Below are positions 1 through 5,654 of a DNA stretch of 5,654 nt, in pieces. The stretch's first letter is position 1. Each line of letters starts with the position of its first letter. The notes under the pieces were generated by a model. It had not been told where the DNA came from. It saw only the letters and a list, made by a program, of their open reading frames with translations, and did not search any database. This DNA is from Anaerolineales bacterium. Its GTDB lineage: Bacteria > Chloroflexota > Anaerolineae > Anaerolineales > UBA4823. Location of the stretch: positions 1-5,654 of the forward strand of contig JAOAHK010000193.1 in NCBI GenBank assembly GCA_026415275.1, written 5' to 3'. Position numbers and translations under genes: made by a program.

Positions 1-791
1 GGACGATACTGCGCAGCATAAGCGGGTGTCATCAACCATGCGGCCATCCCGAAAACCGCCAGCACAGCAGTTAGAACTACACCCGAAAACTTAACAATTA
101 AAGAAGTGGACTCAGGTCGTGAGATAAGGTAATTCAAAGCAAACAGAAACAGCGTAATCAGAATTCCAACCGAAACTATGATATGGTAAACAGGTGTGGA
201 GACAAAGTTTGATGATCGTAACCGATTGAGCAGGGATAGAACAAAGGGAATAAGAAAAATTAGGGCAAAGCGACGCATGGAAGGATCATGTGGATTGCTA
301 AACGTGCTACGTCCAAACACAAATACCACCCATGCAAATAGGACAACCGGCATGTAGTCTAAATTAACTGGCCGGACTGTGACATAAGCCTTGCCCAATA
401 AGTTAAAACGATTAGTGGCAATTATCAACTCCCACAAAAGATAAGCAAGTGTGACGAGTAATACGAACCAACGTTCAAATCGGTGCTTTATAGAGATGTT
501 TGGGAAAAAATAAGCAAACTGAATCAGAAAAACCAACATGAGCGCTAGGATAGTGTTTTGCAGGTAGACCACAAACAACCGCTCAGTGGGAAGTAAGGAA
601 GTCTCTAAAAAGAGTGTTAGCGAAAAAATCGTCACAGTTACAAAGAAGCCTGTCAAAAGGAAATCGGCAATGGTTGACTGCTGGCGCCTCCTCCTGCAAA
701 TACGCCAACTTAGGTATATTGTGATGACCAAAGATAGGAGAAATTGATTTAGATAACTAATTGAAGCAGTGGTTAGGTAAATCTGTACCAT
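1..791 (-). CDS. N-terminal part of a multi-spanning membrane protein, probable 7TM-type sensor region (partial, runs off left edge)
   Basis: An open frame of 263 complete codons runs from ATG at 791 off the left end of the window with no stop. The visible protein is almost entirely membrane: hydrophobic segments lie near residues 12-29, 43-63, 72-96, 108-125, 146-160, 174-189, 203-223 and 235-254. Basic stretches (RICRRRRQQ at 30-38, KHRFERW at 102-108, SMRR at 171-174) put the N-terminus outside and seven helices before a cytoplasmic turn. An eighth helix then leads to an extracytoplasmic segment beginning around TPAYAAQYR. An N-out 7TM block followed by another helix resembles sensory input modules of histidine kinases, cyclases or phosphatases. 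No catalytic domain is visible, so the output is unknown and a transporter or polysaccharide polymerase is not excluded. The start is fixed by an in-frame TAG 24 bases upstream with no other start codon between. The best Shine-Dalgarno lies unusually far away (16 bases) and fits an overlapping 9-codon ORF better. Confidence 0.8.
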   Translation of the reverse strand, partial: MVQIYLTTASISYLNQFLLSLVITIYLSWRICRRRRQQSTIADFLLTGFFVTVTIFSLTLFLETSLLPTERLFVVYLQNTILALMLVFLIQFAYFFPNISIKHRFERWFVLLVTLAYLLWELIIATNRFNLLGKAYVTVRPVNLDYMPVVLFAWVVFVFGRSTFSNPHDPSMRRFALIFLIPFVLSLLNRLRSSNFVSTPVYHIIVSVGILITLFLFALNYLISRPESTSLIVKFSGVVLTAVLAVFGMAAWLMTPAYAAQYR

Positions 792-802
792 GGAATGCTC
801 AT
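773..802 (-). other. Possible 9-codon upstream ORF overlapping the start of the membrane-protein gene
   Basis: An ATG at 802 opens the short frame MSIPWYRFT, which stops with TAA at 773-775. It spans the ATG (791) of the membrane-protein gene in another frame. Its Shine-Dalgarno AGAGGTG (808-814) is 5 bases from this ATG, a normal spacing, whereas the same site is 16 bases from ATG 791. It may therefore couple translation by termination and re-initiation, or it may be chance. A one-base indel could also have separated the frames. Nothing shows that the peptide is made. Confidence 0.3.
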
Positions 803-807
803 CTCTG

Positions 808-814
808 CACCTCT
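808..814 (-). promoter_or_regulatory. Shine-Dalgarno AGAGGTG ahead of the membrane-protein gene
   Basis: This is the only strong purine-rich match upstream of ATG 791. It sits 16 bases from that start but 5 bases from the ATG at 802 in another frame. A weaker AGAG lies closer to ATG 791. The spacing is unusual and bears on how the gene is initiated. Confidence 0.45.
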
Positions 815-842
815 AATTTTAGTCTATCTATGCCTCCCATGC

Positions 843-870
843 CTTACAATCTCTTTACACTGATAGTCAA
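843..870 (-). promoter_or_regulatory. Candidate sigma70-like promoter for the left-hand membrane-protein gene
   Basis: On the minus strand, TTGACT (865-870; 5 of 6 matches to the -35 consensus) is followed after 16 bases by TGTAAG (843-848; 4 of 6 to the -10 consensus). It lies downstream of the terminator at 1011-1042 and about 50 bases before the ATG at 791, where a promoter would be expected. The -10 element is weak, so this is tentative. Confidence 0.35.
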
Positions 871-939
871 GATTACGTGGGGGGAATTAACGAATCAGGA
901 ATGCCCGCAGTAAGTCAGTCAACTACGAAAGCAAAGCGA

Positions 940-960
940 GGAGGATTTCTTCAATCCCCC
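940..960 (-). repeat. Short GC-rich hairpin in the intergenic region
   Basis: On the minus strand GGGGGATT and AATCCTCC flank a 5-base loop (GAAGA). They form an 8-bp stem with one G-U wobble; on the plus strand the same place is an A-C mismatch, so the minus transcript folds better. No U-run follows, so it is not an intrinsic terminator. It lies between the terminator of the upstream gene and the promoter candidate of the next. Its role is unknown and it may be chance. Confidence 0.3.
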
Positions 961-1010
961 GACATAATCCCGAACTAACGGAGAATAACAACGGCTTTCT
1001 TTAAAACAAC

Positions 1011-1042
1011 AAGAGACTGTCCAATTCTTTGAACAGTCTCTT
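1011..1042 (-). terminator. Intrinsic (rho-independent) terminator of the two-TM protein gene
   Basis: A perfect 10-bp inverted repeat (AAGAGACTGT / ACAGTCTCTT) encloses a 12-base loop. On the minus strand it starts 59 bases after the TAA of the gene at 1102-2142 and is followed by GTTGTTTTAA, a U-rich tail. It therefore ends transcription coming from the right. On the plus strand the stem is followed only by TTTCCC-type sequence, and no plus-strand gene needs it. Confidence 0.8.
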
Positions 1043-1101
1043 TCCCTACTCGGTGGTATTCTAGTTCGTTTACTTAAGTCTTCTTATCAATCCTTCTTCA
1101 A

Positions 1102-2142
1102 TTACATTTTTGACCAGACAGCTAATTCAAGGATTAATTGGTCAAAATAGCTCGAAGCGGGCATCGCACCATCCCCATAAGCCATGTCAACCACACGCAC
1201 AACCAACTGCAGCGTTTGCGTTTCCAAAACAGTTTCCAAGCCAGGTTGAACGAGGATAGGTTCGCCCTTTGCAGCTAAACGCTGATAAGTCGTTTCGTCG
1301 TGATAGGCATGTTCACTCATCAGTACTTTGGTGATGGTCTGAATATCGTTCTTATCAAAAAGCCAAACTTCAAATGCTGTGACTTTTTTGGGCTCCCCGA
1401 CCCCGATGGTTTCACAAATGTTGACACCACATTCACCGAGAAATTCACCACTTTGCGAGTCGATACTAAATGAGTCATCAAACAAATCATCGCCATACTT
1501 ATACGATGCCATGAATTGCATCATTGGTGGCTCTGTGCTAGGTACTGTCTGGGGCACCGACCGCCATTCCTCTTCTACTCTGGGAGCAAAAGCCTGCTGA
1601 GATGGTGTCTGGGCAGGAGTGCGTACCGCTGGCTTACGTGTGCGAAGAAAGAGAAAAACGACTACCCCAAGCAATATGATCACAAATGCCACACAGAAAA
1701 CAGTCAACAGACTGCGCACAATCGAGACACCTGTGCGAGCCGGCGGTTTGGCTTGTTCTGTAGGAAGCAATTCTCCTCCTGCAGCCTGGGTGGGAACGGG
1801 AAGGGTAGGCTCTCCTGTTACAGCTAAGCGAAACGCAGCAATGTTTGCCGCCTGTTGTGGTTTTTGGTTCTCCAGCTCTTTGAGAAGTTCCTCGCCTTCT
1901 TTGCTAAAGTTGGCAAACCGTCTCTTTGCTAATTCAGCATCCTGAGTCAAAATGTAGGAATCGACCGCCATACTGAGATATTCCAGCTTTAAGTCATGGC
2001 GCAGATGTTCCGGGGCCGCATCTGTCCACTTGACTGGCCAAATTCCCCATCCGATGACAAACCAACCAAGAATTAAACCCACCACAAACCCAATTCCCAC
2101 TAGAACAGGGGGTCTTTTTAAGTTTTCGCGGATCATGTTCAT
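1102..2142 (-). CDS. Two-TM membrane protein of unknown function with a large cytoplasmic C-terminal domain
   Basis: The protein has 346 residues. After a short basic N-terminus (RENLKR), TM1 covers about residues 13-34. An extracytoplasmic region follows (35-140), beginning with WPVKWTDAAPEHLR and a predicted helical stretch (EYLSMAVDSYILTQDAELA) and ending Pro/Ala-rich. TM2 spans about 142-166. Basic residues RTRK then place the rest in the cytoplasm: a Pro/Thr/Gln-rich linker (170-206) and a compact mixed domain (about 210-346) containing DDSFSIDS, a C-x4-C pair (C238, C243) and FEVWLFDKNDI. The linker plus compact domain suggests an anchored cytoplasmic module. I recall similar proteins from Chloroflexota but know no function. 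Start choice: GGAG (2151-2154) is 8 bases from ATG 2142, and an in-frame TGA lies two codons upstream. A second ATG at 2136 is a near-equal alternative. It has its own promoter candidate and terminator, so it may be monocistronic. It is not recognisable as an enzyme, transporter or receptor. Confidence 0.88.
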   Translation of the reverse strand: MNMIRENLKRPPVLVGIGFVVGLILGWFVIGWGIWPVKWTDAAPEHLRHDLKLEYLSMAVDSYILTQDAELAKRRFANFSKEGEELLKELENQKPQQAANIAAFRLAVTGEPTLPVPTQAAGGELLPTEQAKPPARTGVSIVRSLLTVFCVAFVIILLGVVVFLFLRTRKPAVRTPAQTPSQQAFAPRVEEEWRSVPQTVPSTEPPMMQFMASYKYGDDLFDDSFSIDSQSGEFLGECGVNICETIGVGEPKKVTAFEVWLFDKNDIQTITKVLMSEHAYHDETTYQRLAAKGEPILVQPGLETVLETQTLQLVVRVVDMAYGDGAMPASSYFDQLILELAVWSKM

Positions 2143-2221
2143 GCCTCACTCTCCATTTCAACAGCTTCTGCCCAGAAATTTTCTCAATCGCTGCGTGGCT
2201 TTTTCAAAATGTTCTGATCAT

Positions 2222-2250
2222 ATTTTAGATTAAAGCGATTGATTTTGCAA
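2222..2250 (-). promoter_or_regulatory. Candidate sigma70-like promoter for the two-TM protein gene
   Basis: On the minus strand TTGCAA (2245-2250; 4 of 6 to -35) and TAAAAT (2222-2227; 5 of 6 to -10) are separated by exactly 17 bases. They sit 27-55 bases after the topA stop and about 80 bases before the ATG at 2142. Position and spacing support independent transcription of the downstream gene, although read-through from topA remains possible because no terminator follows topA. Confidence 0.5.
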
Positions 2251-2273
2251 CTTCTTCGGATATTTTGTTGCAA
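2245..2273. repeat. 7-bp inverted repeat TTGCAAC-N15-GTTGCAA between topA and its downstream neighbour
   Basis: TTGCAAC (2245-2251) and GTTGCAA (2267-2273) are perfect inverted copies 15 bases apart, starting 3 bases after the topA stop codon. The inner half overlaps the -35 hexamer of the promoter candidate, which would suit an operator. It is a poor terminator: the loop is long and the downstream sequence on the minus strand (AATCAATCGC) is not U-rich. Confidence 0.4.
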
Positions 2274-2276
2274 GGT

Positions 2277-4598
2277 TTATGCCGTTGAAGCCATTTCATC
2301 CTGAACGACTTCGTCCAACGGGTAGCGTTCCTCACAACTTAGGCATTGAGCGTTATTCTTGTCAGCAATGACTAGTAGCCCTCCACATTCTGGACAAGGA
2401 GCTGGCAAGGGTTTTTTCCACGAGGTGAAATCACATTGGGGATAATTGGCACAGCCGTAGAATACTCGATTCCGTCTTGTCTTTCGCTCAACGATCTCAC
2501 CCTGGCATTTCGGACAGCGAACACCCACCTTTTCAAGCCAAGCTTCTGTATACCGACAATCGGGAAAACCACTGCACGAGATAAACTTTCCATAGCGTCC
2601 AAATCGGACGACTAACTCTTTGCCACAATCTGGGCATTCTCTTCCAATGGGCTCAAGCTCTGCCTTCATCTCAGGGATTGCGCTTTCAGCTTTCGCAACA
2701 AGTTGAGCGAATGGGGTATAGAATTCGCGGATAACTTCCACCCACTTCTCCTGTCCTGCAGCAATACGATCGAGGTCTTCTTCCATGTGAGCAGTAAATC
2801 CATAATCCACAATTTCTGGAAAATGCTCAGTGATCAAATCGTTAACTAGAATCCCCGTCTCTGTTGGCACTAAGCGTTTGCTATCTCGAATTACATAGCC
2901 GCGCTGCTGAATGGTTGAGAGAATTGGAGCATACGTCGAGGGTCGACCAATGCCATATTCTTCTAATGCGCGCACGAGAGAAGCCTCCGTGTAACGCGGT
3001 GGCGGTTGGGTGAAATGTTGTTCTGGGATCAACTTAACCAACTTTTGGGCTTGACCCTCTAATAACCCGCTTGGGATACGTCCTCCCTCTTCTTCGGGAA
3101 CGCTATCTTCATCTTTCGCTTCCTCATACGCTGCCATATACCCAAGAAAGCGCACAGTCGAACCCGATGCGCGTAAGAGGTAATCATGAGCGTCACCCTT
3201 TCCACTCACTTCAACCGAAATTGTATCGAAGATTGCGGCTGTCATCTGCGAAGCCACAAAGCGCTGCCAAATCAATTGATACAAACGAAATTGATCTCGA
3301 TTTAGAAACTGCTTAATGGATTCGGGTGTGCGGAAAACAGAGGTCGGTCGAATGGCTTCGTGAGCTTCTTGAGCGCCAAGCGCTTTCGTCTTATAACGCG
3401 GTGGTTTCTCGGGCAAAAAGCCCTCGCCATAGCGTTGGGAGATATATTGTCGCGCTTCCGCTTGTGCAATCTCCGAGACATTCGTCGAGTCGGTGCGCAT
3501 ATAGGTGATCAAACCCACAGAACCGCCTGTACCGACATCTATCCCTTCATAAAGTTGCTGTGCCAGGGCCATAGTGCGTTTGGCGGTGAATCCTAAACGC
3601 CGCGAGGCATCTTGCTGCAAGGTACTGGTAATGAAAGGTGGTAAAGGATTGCGCCGTCGTTCGCCTTGCTTGATTTGCGATATCCAATAGCGTGCCCCTT
3701 CCATATCTTGAAGTATTGGTTTGACCTGCTCCTCATTCCCCAAGGACGGTTCTTCACCATCCATGCGCGCCAATTTGGCAACAAAAGTTTCTTTGACCCC
3801 TTCGGGCAAAAATTCAGCAGCAATCGACCAGTACTCAACCGGCACAAACGCCTGAATCTCCCGTTCGCGCTCGACAATCATACGTAAGGCAACCGATTGA
3901 ACCCGTCCGGCAGAGAGACGGCTGCGAACTTTCCGCCAGAGCAATGGGCTCAGGTTGTAACCCACCAATCGATCTAAAACCCGCCGCGCCTGTTGGGCAT
4001 CCACGAGAGCTTGATCGATGGCACGTGGATGGGAGAATGCTTCCCGAATAGCTGGCTCCGTAATCTCATGAAAGACAACCCGACGCGCAACTTTAGGGTT
4101 TATCGAAGCTGCCTCCATCAAGTGCCAAGCAATTGCTTCGCCTTCACGATCTGGGTCAGTTGCCAAATAGACTTCTTCGGCAGACTTTGCTAGCTCTCTA
4201 ATTTCTTTGACAACCGCTTTCTTTTCATTGGGCACGCGATATTTCGGTTCGAAGTCATTTTCAATATCTACTGAAAGTTGCGAACGGAGCAGATCTCGAA
4301 CATGACCTACAGAAGCTTTGACCATAAAGCCCTTGCCCAAAAATCGCCCTACCGTGCGCGCTTTGGCTGGTGATTCAACAATCACCAATTTACCCGAGCG
4401 CCGCGGCTTTAGTTTCTCGACCTCACTTTCCGTGAGGGAAGTGTGAGCATCGGTTTTACCCATGCGAAATAGCTTTGTGCCACAAACCGGGCATTTTCCC
4501 TCAGTAGCCGGTGTTCCATTGCTGGTATAAACCACCCTTGGGTCTGTAAGGATTTGCTTTTGTTTGCATTTCACACAATACGCTTCTAGTGTTTCCAA
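2277..4598 (-). CDS. topA: DNA topoisomerase I (type IA) with an extra N-terminal zinc ribbon
   Basis: Type IA topoisomerase: it nicks one strand through a 5'-phosphotyrosine and relaxes negative supercoils. Numbering from TTG 4598 gives 773 residues. Residues 7-47 form a four-cysteine ribbon (C8, C11, C36, C39) resembling DUF5679, which typical TopA lacks. The TOPRIM domain follows (about 68-180), with VIVESPAKA (E75) and DPDREGE (D148, D150, E152). The core contains SAGRVQS (229-235) and the active-site motif GLITYMRTDS with catalytic Y366, then EAHEAIRPT and GIGRPSTYAPI. Three C-terminal zinc ribbons end the protein: C655/658/675/681, C695/698/716/722 and C735/738/752/755. All key residues are present, so it looks functional. 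Start: an in-frame TTG also exists at 4610 (777 residues), but GGAGGG (4603-4608) ideally serves TTG 4598. The first ATG, inside the ribbon, would destroy it. manC stops 17 bases upstream, implying co-transcription. Its product is housekeeping; the ribbon's role is unknown, perhaps an additional DNA contact. Confidence 0.97.
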   Translation of the reverse strand: METLEAYCVKCKQKQILTDPRVVYTSNGTPATEGKCPVCGTKLFRMGKTDAHTSLTESEVEKLKPRRSGKLVIVESPAKARTVGRFLGKGFMVKASVGHVRDLLRSQLSVDIENDFEPKYRVPNEKKAVVKEIRELAKSAEEVYLATDPDREGEAIAWHLMEAASINPKVARRVVFHEITEPAIREAFSHPRAIDQALVDAQQARRVLDRLVGYNLSPLLWRKVRSRLSAGRVQSVALRMIVEREREIQAFVPVEYWSIAAEFLPEGVKETFVAKLARMDGEEPSLGNEEQVKPILQDMEGARYWISQIKQGERRRNPLPPFITSTLQQDASRRLGFTAKRTMALAQQLYEGIDVGTGGSVGLITYMRTDSTNVSEIAQAEARQYISQRYGEGFLPEKPPRYKTKALGAQEAHEAIRPTSVFRTPESIKQFLNRDQFRLYQLIWQRFVASQMTAAIFDTISVEVSGKGDAHDYLLRASGSTVRFLGYMAAYEEAKDEDSVPEEEGGRIPSGLLEGQAQKLVKLIPEQHFTQPPPRYTEASLVRALEEYGIGRPSTYAPILSTIQQRGYVIRDSKRLVPTETGILVNDLITEHFPEIVDYGFTAHMEEDLDRIAAGQEKWVEVIREFYTPFAQLVAKAESAIPEMKAELEPIGRECPDCGKELVVRFGRYGKFISCSGFPDCRYTEAWLEKVGVRCPKCQGEIVERKTRRNRVFYGCANYPQCDFTSWKKPLPAPCPECGGLLVIADKNNAQCLSCEERYPLDEVVQDEMASTA

Positions 4599-4602
4599 GG
4601 TA

Positions 4603-4608
4603 CCCTCC
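4603..4608 (-). promoter_or_regulatory. Shine-Dalgarno GGAGGG that decides the topA start
   Basis: GGAGG(G) is followed by TACC and then TTG at 4598, giving a spacer of 4-5 bases. The site lies inside the reading frame if TTG 4610 is used as start, and no comparable purine run precedes TTG 4610. This favours 4598. The site lies just past the manC stop (4616-4618), which fits translational coupling. Confidence 0.65.
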
Positions 4609-4615
4609 AATAATC

Positions 4616-5654
4616 TTAGATGTATGCTTCACCATTCTCTCTTAAGATTTCAACCACTTGGCGCACCTTTTGCGCCTCATCTTTGCGCACAATCAGTAAA
4701 ACATCCCCAGTGTCCACGACCACTAAATCGCGAATGCCAATGGTAACAATCAAGCGATGTTCTTCACTGACGTAAACCAAAGATTGACGGGTATCTAAGC
4801 CAAAATGTCGTCCACCCATCACAATATTCCCCTGTGAGTCCGATGGCAACACCTCAAATAGAGAATCCCAACTGCCAACATCACTCCACTTAAGCGCGCC
4901 AGCAGGAATGACCACCACATCCTCTGCGCCTTCCATAATGCCATAATCGATCGTTTCAGGAACTAAGGCTTGCCATTGTTTTTCTAAAACCGTCGCATAA
5001 TTCGGTTTTCTCCAGTGTGTTTCGATCTCAGATAAGGCTATCTCCAGTTGTGGCATCTGGCGCCTGATCTCTTGTCGAATGCGATCAACTTTCCATATGA
5101 ACATCCCACTGTTCCAAGTGTGATCGCCTCTAGCTAACATTATTTGAGCTTGAAACTCATCGGGTTTCTCTTTAAAACGCACAACATGGTAAACATCTAC
5201 ACCTTGATACCGGCCTTGTAACTTCCCTTGCTGGATATAACCATAACCAGTAGCAGCAAAGGTAGGGTTTATCCCGATCGTAACCAAATAATTTTGGCGA
5301 GCAACGATCTCAGCTATTTGGAGTAACTTACGAAACCATTCTTGATTGCCAATGTAATGGTCGGCGGTCAGCACCGCCATCACAGCATCTGGATCGATTT
5401 GAGCGAGGTGAACAGCAGCTAGACCAACCACTGCAGCCGTCCCACGGGGCATGGGCTCTTGGAGAAAATTTTCCTCAGGGATTTTGGGGCATTGCTCGCG
5501 AAGTTCGCTAAGTTGATCAGGCACGGTGACAACGAAAATATGTTGTGGGTCAAACAACCCTTCCAAGCGATCAACAGCCATTTGAAAAAGGCTACGTTGT
5601 TCAATAATGCGCAACAGTTGTTTCGGCCTCGTTCGTCGCGACAGTGGCCATAGC
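4616..5654 (-). CDS. manC: Mannose-1-phosphate guanylyltransferase (GDP-mannose pyrophosphorylase), N-terminus outside window
   Basis: This enzyme joins mannose-1-phosphate and GTP to give GDP-mannose and pyrophosphate, the cytoplasmic donor for mannose, fucose and rhamnose-type glycans. The frame stays open to the right edge, and 345 codons are visible. The first ones read LWPLSRRTRPKQLL, the tail of the nucleotide-binding signature (usually GG-x-GTRLWPLSR-x-x-PKQ), so about 15-20 N-terminal residues are missing. The TTG at 5614 is therefore an internal codon, not the start. Further family motifs, counting from the first visible residue: EPMPRGTAA (66-74), LTADHYIG (95-102), TGYGYI (135-140), FKEKPDE (160-166), WNSGMF (180-185) and DVGSWDSL (258-265). 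The protein ends soon after the nucleotidyltransferase domain and a short beta-helix-like tail, so it is the single-domain form without the C-terminal cupin isomerase of AlgA/ManC fusions. A ManC name is safe; some annotators would write manB or algA. topA follows 17 bases after its stop. Confidence 0.95.
   Translation of the reverse strand, partial: LWPLSRRTRPKQLLRIIEQRSLFQMAVDRLEGLFDPQHIFVVTVPDQLSELREQCPKIPEENFLQEPMPRGTAAVVGLAAVHLAQIDPDAVMAVLTADHYIGNQEWFRKLLQIAEIVARQNYLVTIGINPTFAATGYGYIQQGKLQGRYQGVDVYHVVRFKEKPDEFQAQIMLARGDHTWNSGMFIWKVDRIRQEIRRQMPQLEIALSEIETHWRKPNYATVLEKQWQALVPETIDYGIMEGAEDVVVIPAGALKWSDVGSWDSLFEVLPSDSQGNIVMGGRHFGLDTRQSLVYVSEEHRLIVTIGIRDLVVVDTGDVLLIVRKDEAQKVRQVVEILRENGEAYI

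Noticed and set aside
917..922. A second TTGACT hexamer on the minus strand
   Set aside because: At 16-18 bases downstream there is no sequence close to TATAAT, so it does not make a plausible promoter.
901..978. Plus-strand 25-codon ORF starting MPAVSQSTTKAK in the intergenic region
   Set aside because: It is short and low in complexity, shows no recognisable family and no convincing ribosome site at normal spacing, and it overlaps the hairpin at 940-960. No other plus-strand gene exists here.
1379..1945. Plus-strand ORFs of 73-108 residues opposite the two-TM protein
   Set aside because: They overlap one another in different frames, have no recognisable motif, and are antisense to a gene with good start, promoter and terminator signals.
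2245..2273. Inverted repeat after topA as an intrinsic terminator
   Set aside because: The stem is only 7 bp with a 15-base loop, and no U-tract follows on the minus strand.
2143..2276. Protein-like minus-strand stretch (EHFEKATQRLRKFLGRSC) between topA and the two-TM gene
   Set aside because: It is only about 19 codons between two in-frame stops, with no start codon other than TTG. It is in frame with the downstream gene but separated from it by stops, and is probably chance.
3593..3877. Minus-strand 94-residue ORF inside topA and the various plus-strand ORFs across topA and manC
   Set aside because: They lie fully inside the topA and manC coding frames, which have clear motifs. Their translations are rich in Ser, Arg and Leu without family signatures, as expected of shadow frames.
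1..5654. Mobile element, CRISPR, toxin-antitoxin or defence system
   Set aside because: There is no transposase or recombinase motif, no spaced direct repeats, no terminal inverted repeats with target duplication and no small paired ORFs. The 10-bp repeat at 1011-1042 is explained by a terminator.

Overview
All four genes in this window lie on the minus strand, so the reading order runs from position 5654 down to 1. The set suggests a Gram-negative-type or monoderm environmental bacterium of moderate GC, most likely Chloroflexota (Anaerolineae-like). This assignment rests on remembered family patterns, namely a TopA carrying an extra N-terminal zinc ribbon and a two-TM 'WPV-x-WTD' protein beside topA. 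It is an inference, not a database result.

Layout in transcription order: (1) manC, a mannose-1-phosphate guanylyltransferase whose first residues lie beyond the right edge (4616 to >5654). (2) topA, DNA topoisomerase I (2277-4598), follows after 17 bases. It uses a TTG start, with its Shine-Dalgarno in the short gap plus the first bases of a longer in-frame reading, so the two genes probably share a transcript. (3) A 134-base gap holds a 7-bp inverted repeat and a good sigma70-like promoter. (4) A two-TM protein of unknown function follows (1102-2142), ending in a strong intrinsic terminator at 1011-1042. (5) A 310-base intergenic region holds that terminator, a second hairpin, a weaker promoter candidate and a 9-codon upstream ORF. 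(6) The N-terminal part of a multi-spanning membrane protein (<1-791) runs off the left edge. Its layout of seven TM segments plus one more resembles the input half of a membrane signal-transduction protein.

Functionally, ManC makes GDP-mannose for surface glycans and TopA relaxes negative supercoils. The two membrane proteins have no assignable biochemical role from sequence alone. I see no mobile element, CRISPR array, tRNA, rRNA or defence system. The window reads as ordinary chromosomal core or near-core sequence. Its most interesting points are the zinc-ribbon-fused TopA, the uncharacterised two-TM protein, and the start region of the truncated sensor-like gene.
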